A stretch of 15,379 bases of DNA from an uncultured Bacillota bacterium (lineage in GTDB: Bacteria; Bacillota; Dehalobacteriia; UBA4068; UBA4997), in assembly GCA_948907985.1 (NCBI GenBank), contig CAQWMM010000043.1, forward strand, positions 1-15,379, read 5' to 3'. A model generated the notes under the pieces. That model did not search any database. It saw only the letters and a list, made by a program, of their open reading frames with translations, and was not told the origin of the DNA. Position numbers and translations under genes: made by a program. This document shows positions 13,540-15,379 of the stretch, piece by piece. Numbering within the stretch: position 1 is the stretch's first letter; every line of letters begins with the position of its first letter.

Positions 13540-15345
13540 ATGAGTGAGTCTTTGTCTGGATTGCGCCGCAGTATGATGTGCGGCGAGGTTGGCCTGGCAC
13601 AGGTGGGCACCGAGGTTGTGCTGATGGGCTGGGTTCAGCGTCGGCGTGATCACGGCGGTTTGATTTTTATTGATTTGCGGGACCGCACCGGTTTGGTGCA
13701 GATTGTGTTCGATCCGGAAAGCGGCGCGGATGCCTTTAGCAAGGCCGAGCGCGTGCGCAATGAATATGTGTTGGCGGCGGTTGGTAAGGTGCGCCCCAGG
13801 CCGGAGGGCACTGTGAACCCAAATCTGCCAACCGGCGAGGTTGAGGTTTATATTAGCGAACTGCGGGTGCTGGCCGCCTCTAAAACGCCGCCCTTTGCTA
13901 TCGAGGACGGCGTGGACGTGGACGAGCTGGTGCGTTTGAAGTATCGCTATCTGGATTTGCGCCGGCCGGAAATGCAGGCTAATTTGCAGCTGCGTCATAA
14001 AGTGGCCTTTGCGATGCGCGATTATCTGAACCGCAACGGCTTTTTAGAGCTGGAAACTCCGGTTCTGGGCAAAAGCACACCAGAGGGCGCGCGCGATTAT
14101 TTGGTTCCCAGCCGCGTGCATCCCGGTTCGTTCTATGCTTTGCCGCAATCACCACAGCTTTATAAACAGCTGCTGATGGTTTCCGGTTTTGATAAGTATT
14201 TTCAGATTGCCCGCTGCTTTAGGGATGAGGATTTGCGGGCGGATCGCCAACCGGAATTTACTCAGCTGGATTTGGAGATGTCTTTTATTGATGAGGAGCA
14301 GATTCAAACTCTGATGGAGGGCTTGGTGGCCGAAGTGTTTGACCGGACGCTGGGCGTTAAGCTGCAAATGCCTTTCCGCCGCCTGACCTGGCATGAGGCT
14401 ATGGAAACCTACGGTTCCGACAAGCCGGATTTGCGTTTTGATTTGCCCTTGATTGACGTGGCCGATCTGGTGATTGACAGCAATTTTAAGGTGTTCGCCA
14501 ATGTCGCTAAGGGCGGCGGCCGCGTTAAGGGCATTAACGCCAAGGGCTGCGCCAAATACTCCCGCCGCGAGATTGACGCTTTGACTGCCTATGTGGCGAT
14601 TTATGGCGCTAAGGGTTTGGCCTGGCTTAAGGTTACCGAAAACGGGCTGGAATCCTCGATCAGCAAATTCTTTACCGAAGAGCAGTTGGTGGCGCTGTGC
14701 GAACGTATGGACGCTAAACCTGGCGATTTGCTGTTATTTGTGGCGGATAAACCGCTGATTGTGGCAGACGCTTTGGGGCACTTGCGCTGTGAAATTGCCA
14801 AGCGCGAAAACCTGATTGACGAAAAAGAATTTAACTTCTGCTGGGTGATTGAGTTCCCGCTGCTGGAATGGTCGGAGGAAGAAAACCGCTTTATGGCAAT
14901 GCACCATCCTTTCACCTGCCCAATGTTGGAAGATGTTGCTTATCTGGACAGCGACCCGGGCAGAGTTCGGGCGCGCGCCTATGATATGGTGCTGAACGGC
15001 ATTGAATTGGGCGGCGGTTCTATCCGTATTCACAGTATGGAGTTGCAGGAAAAAATGCTGGAGTGTCTGGGCTTTACCAAAGAGCGGGCGCATGAAAACT
15101 TTGGTTTCCTGTTGGATGCTTTTGAGTTTGGCGTTCCGCCGCATGGCGGCATGGCCTTTGGTTTAGACCGTATGATTATGCTGATGACTGGTGCGGAAAG
15201 TATTCGTGATGTTATTGCTTTCCCCAAGACGCAAAGCGCATCTTGTATGATGACGCAGGCCCCGGGCGAGGTTACTGACAAACAGTTAAAAGAACTGGCA
15301 ATTCGCGTTAGTATGCAGGCCAAGGCGGATAAACAGAATAAATAA
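13540..15345 (+). CDS. aspS: Aspartyl-tRNA synthetase (bacterial type; possibly non-discriminating)
   Basis: A 601-residue class II synthetase of bacterial type. The N-terminal OB-fold anticodon domain contains GWVQRRRDHGGLIFIDLRD (about 30-48). KYRYLDLRRPEMQ opens the catalytic core, and motif 2 is FQIARCFRDEDLRADRQPEF (221-240). A GAD insertion occupies roughly 290-420. Motif 3 is GGMAFGLDR (536-544), followed by IAFPKTQSASCMM. In the anticodon domain, His38 and the glycine in RPEG (Gly90) occupy positions where discriminating enzymes such as E. coli have Leu and Lys. A His/Gly pair is linked in published work to charging of both tRNA(Asp) and tRNA(Asn). It follows hisS by 82 bp but has its own promoter. 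Confidence 0.95.
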   Translation: MSESLSGLRRSMMCGEVGLAQVGTEVVLMGWVQRRRDHGGLIFIDLRDRTGLVQIVFDPESGADAFSKAERVRNEYVLAAVGKVRPRPEGTVNPNLPTGEVEVYISELRVLAASKTPPFAIEDGVDVDELVRLKYRYLDLRRPEMQANLQLRHKVAFAMRDYLNRNGFLELETPVLGKSTPEGARDYLVPSRVHPGSFYALPQSPQLYKQLLMVSGFDKYFQIARCFRDEDLRADRQPEFTQLDLEMSFIDEEQIQTLMEGLVAEVFDRTLGVKLQMPFRRLTWHEAMETYGSDKPDLRFDLPLIDVADLVIDSNFKVFANVAKGGGRVKGINAKGCAKYSRREIDALTAYVAIYGAKGLAWLKVTENGLESSISKFFTEEQLVALCERMDAKPGDLLLFVADKPLIVADALGHLRCEIAKRENLIDEKEFNFCWVIEFPLLEWSEEENRFMAMHHPFTCPMLEDVAYLDSDPGRVRARAYDMVLNGIELGGGSIRIHSMELQEKMLECLGFTKERAHENFGFLLDAFEFGVPPHGGMAFGLDRMIMLMTGAESIRDVIAFPKTQSASCMMTQAPGEVTDKQLKELAIRVSMQAKADKQNK

Positions 15346-15379
15346 AAACAACAGTGCGCAATCCATAGCATACGGATAG

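Noticed and set aside
13537..13998. A 153-codon minus-strand open frame opposite aspS
   Set aside because: It is antisense to the AspRS OB fold and beginning of the core, and low-complexity in composition. No promoter or SD was seen.
1..15379. Mobile element, phage, CRISPR or defence system
   Set aside because: No transposase, integrase, nuclease, repeat-spacer array or tRNA-adjacent att site was seen. Every long frame is a conserved core gene in one orientation.

Overview
The window is a gene-dense, single-strand block of bacterial housekeeping genes. Gene content and order suggest Bacillota (Firmicutes), Clostridia- or Negativicutes-like. Reasons are the order murD-ftsW-murG-murC-murB-murA-ftsQ-ftsZ, the presence of murB and murA inside the division/cell-wall (dcw) cluster, the series rel-dtd-MBL hydrolase-hisS-aspS that is common in this phylum, strong purine-rich Shine-Dalgarno (SD) sites, and frequent TTG starts. 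The species cannot be named from the sequence. I see no phage, insertion sequence, CRISPR array, tRNA, rRNA or toxin-antitoxin gene.

Region 1 (1-8564) is the 3' half of a dcw cluster. It holds the tail of murD, a 202-bp spacer, then ftsW, murG, murC, murB, murA and ftsQ closely packed, a 173-bp leader, and ftsZ. MurC, MurB and MurA act in cytoplasmic UDP-MurNAc-peptide synthesis, with MurD adding D-Glu. MurG makes lipid II, FtsW polymerises it at the septum, and FtsQ and FtsZ belong to the divisome. ftsA, usually between ftsQ and ftsZ, is absent here. The ftsZ leader contains mutually exclusive inverted repeats, one of which would cover the ftsZ SD. A perfect extended -10 box lies inside murA, pointing toward ftsQ-ftsZ.

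Region 2 (8565-8773) closes the dcw cluster with a strong intrinsic terminator and leads into the next transcription unit.

Region 3 (8774-13457) is a likely operon of rel (bifunctional ppGpp synthetase/hydrolase), dtd (D-aminoacyl-tRNA deacylase), a glyoxalase-II-like metallo-beta-lactamase-fold hydrolase and hisS. Gaps are 21-38 bp. The theme is translation quality control and the response to amino-acid starvation.

Region 4 (13458-15379) is aspS with its own clear promoter. Two residues in its anticodon-binding domain suggest a non-discriminating AspRS. The window ends 34 bp after aspS.

Overall this is ordinary core genome. The parts worth a second look are regulatory: the ftsZ leader, the promoter-like site inside murA, and the missing ftsA. 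I found no evidence of an unknown multi-gene system.
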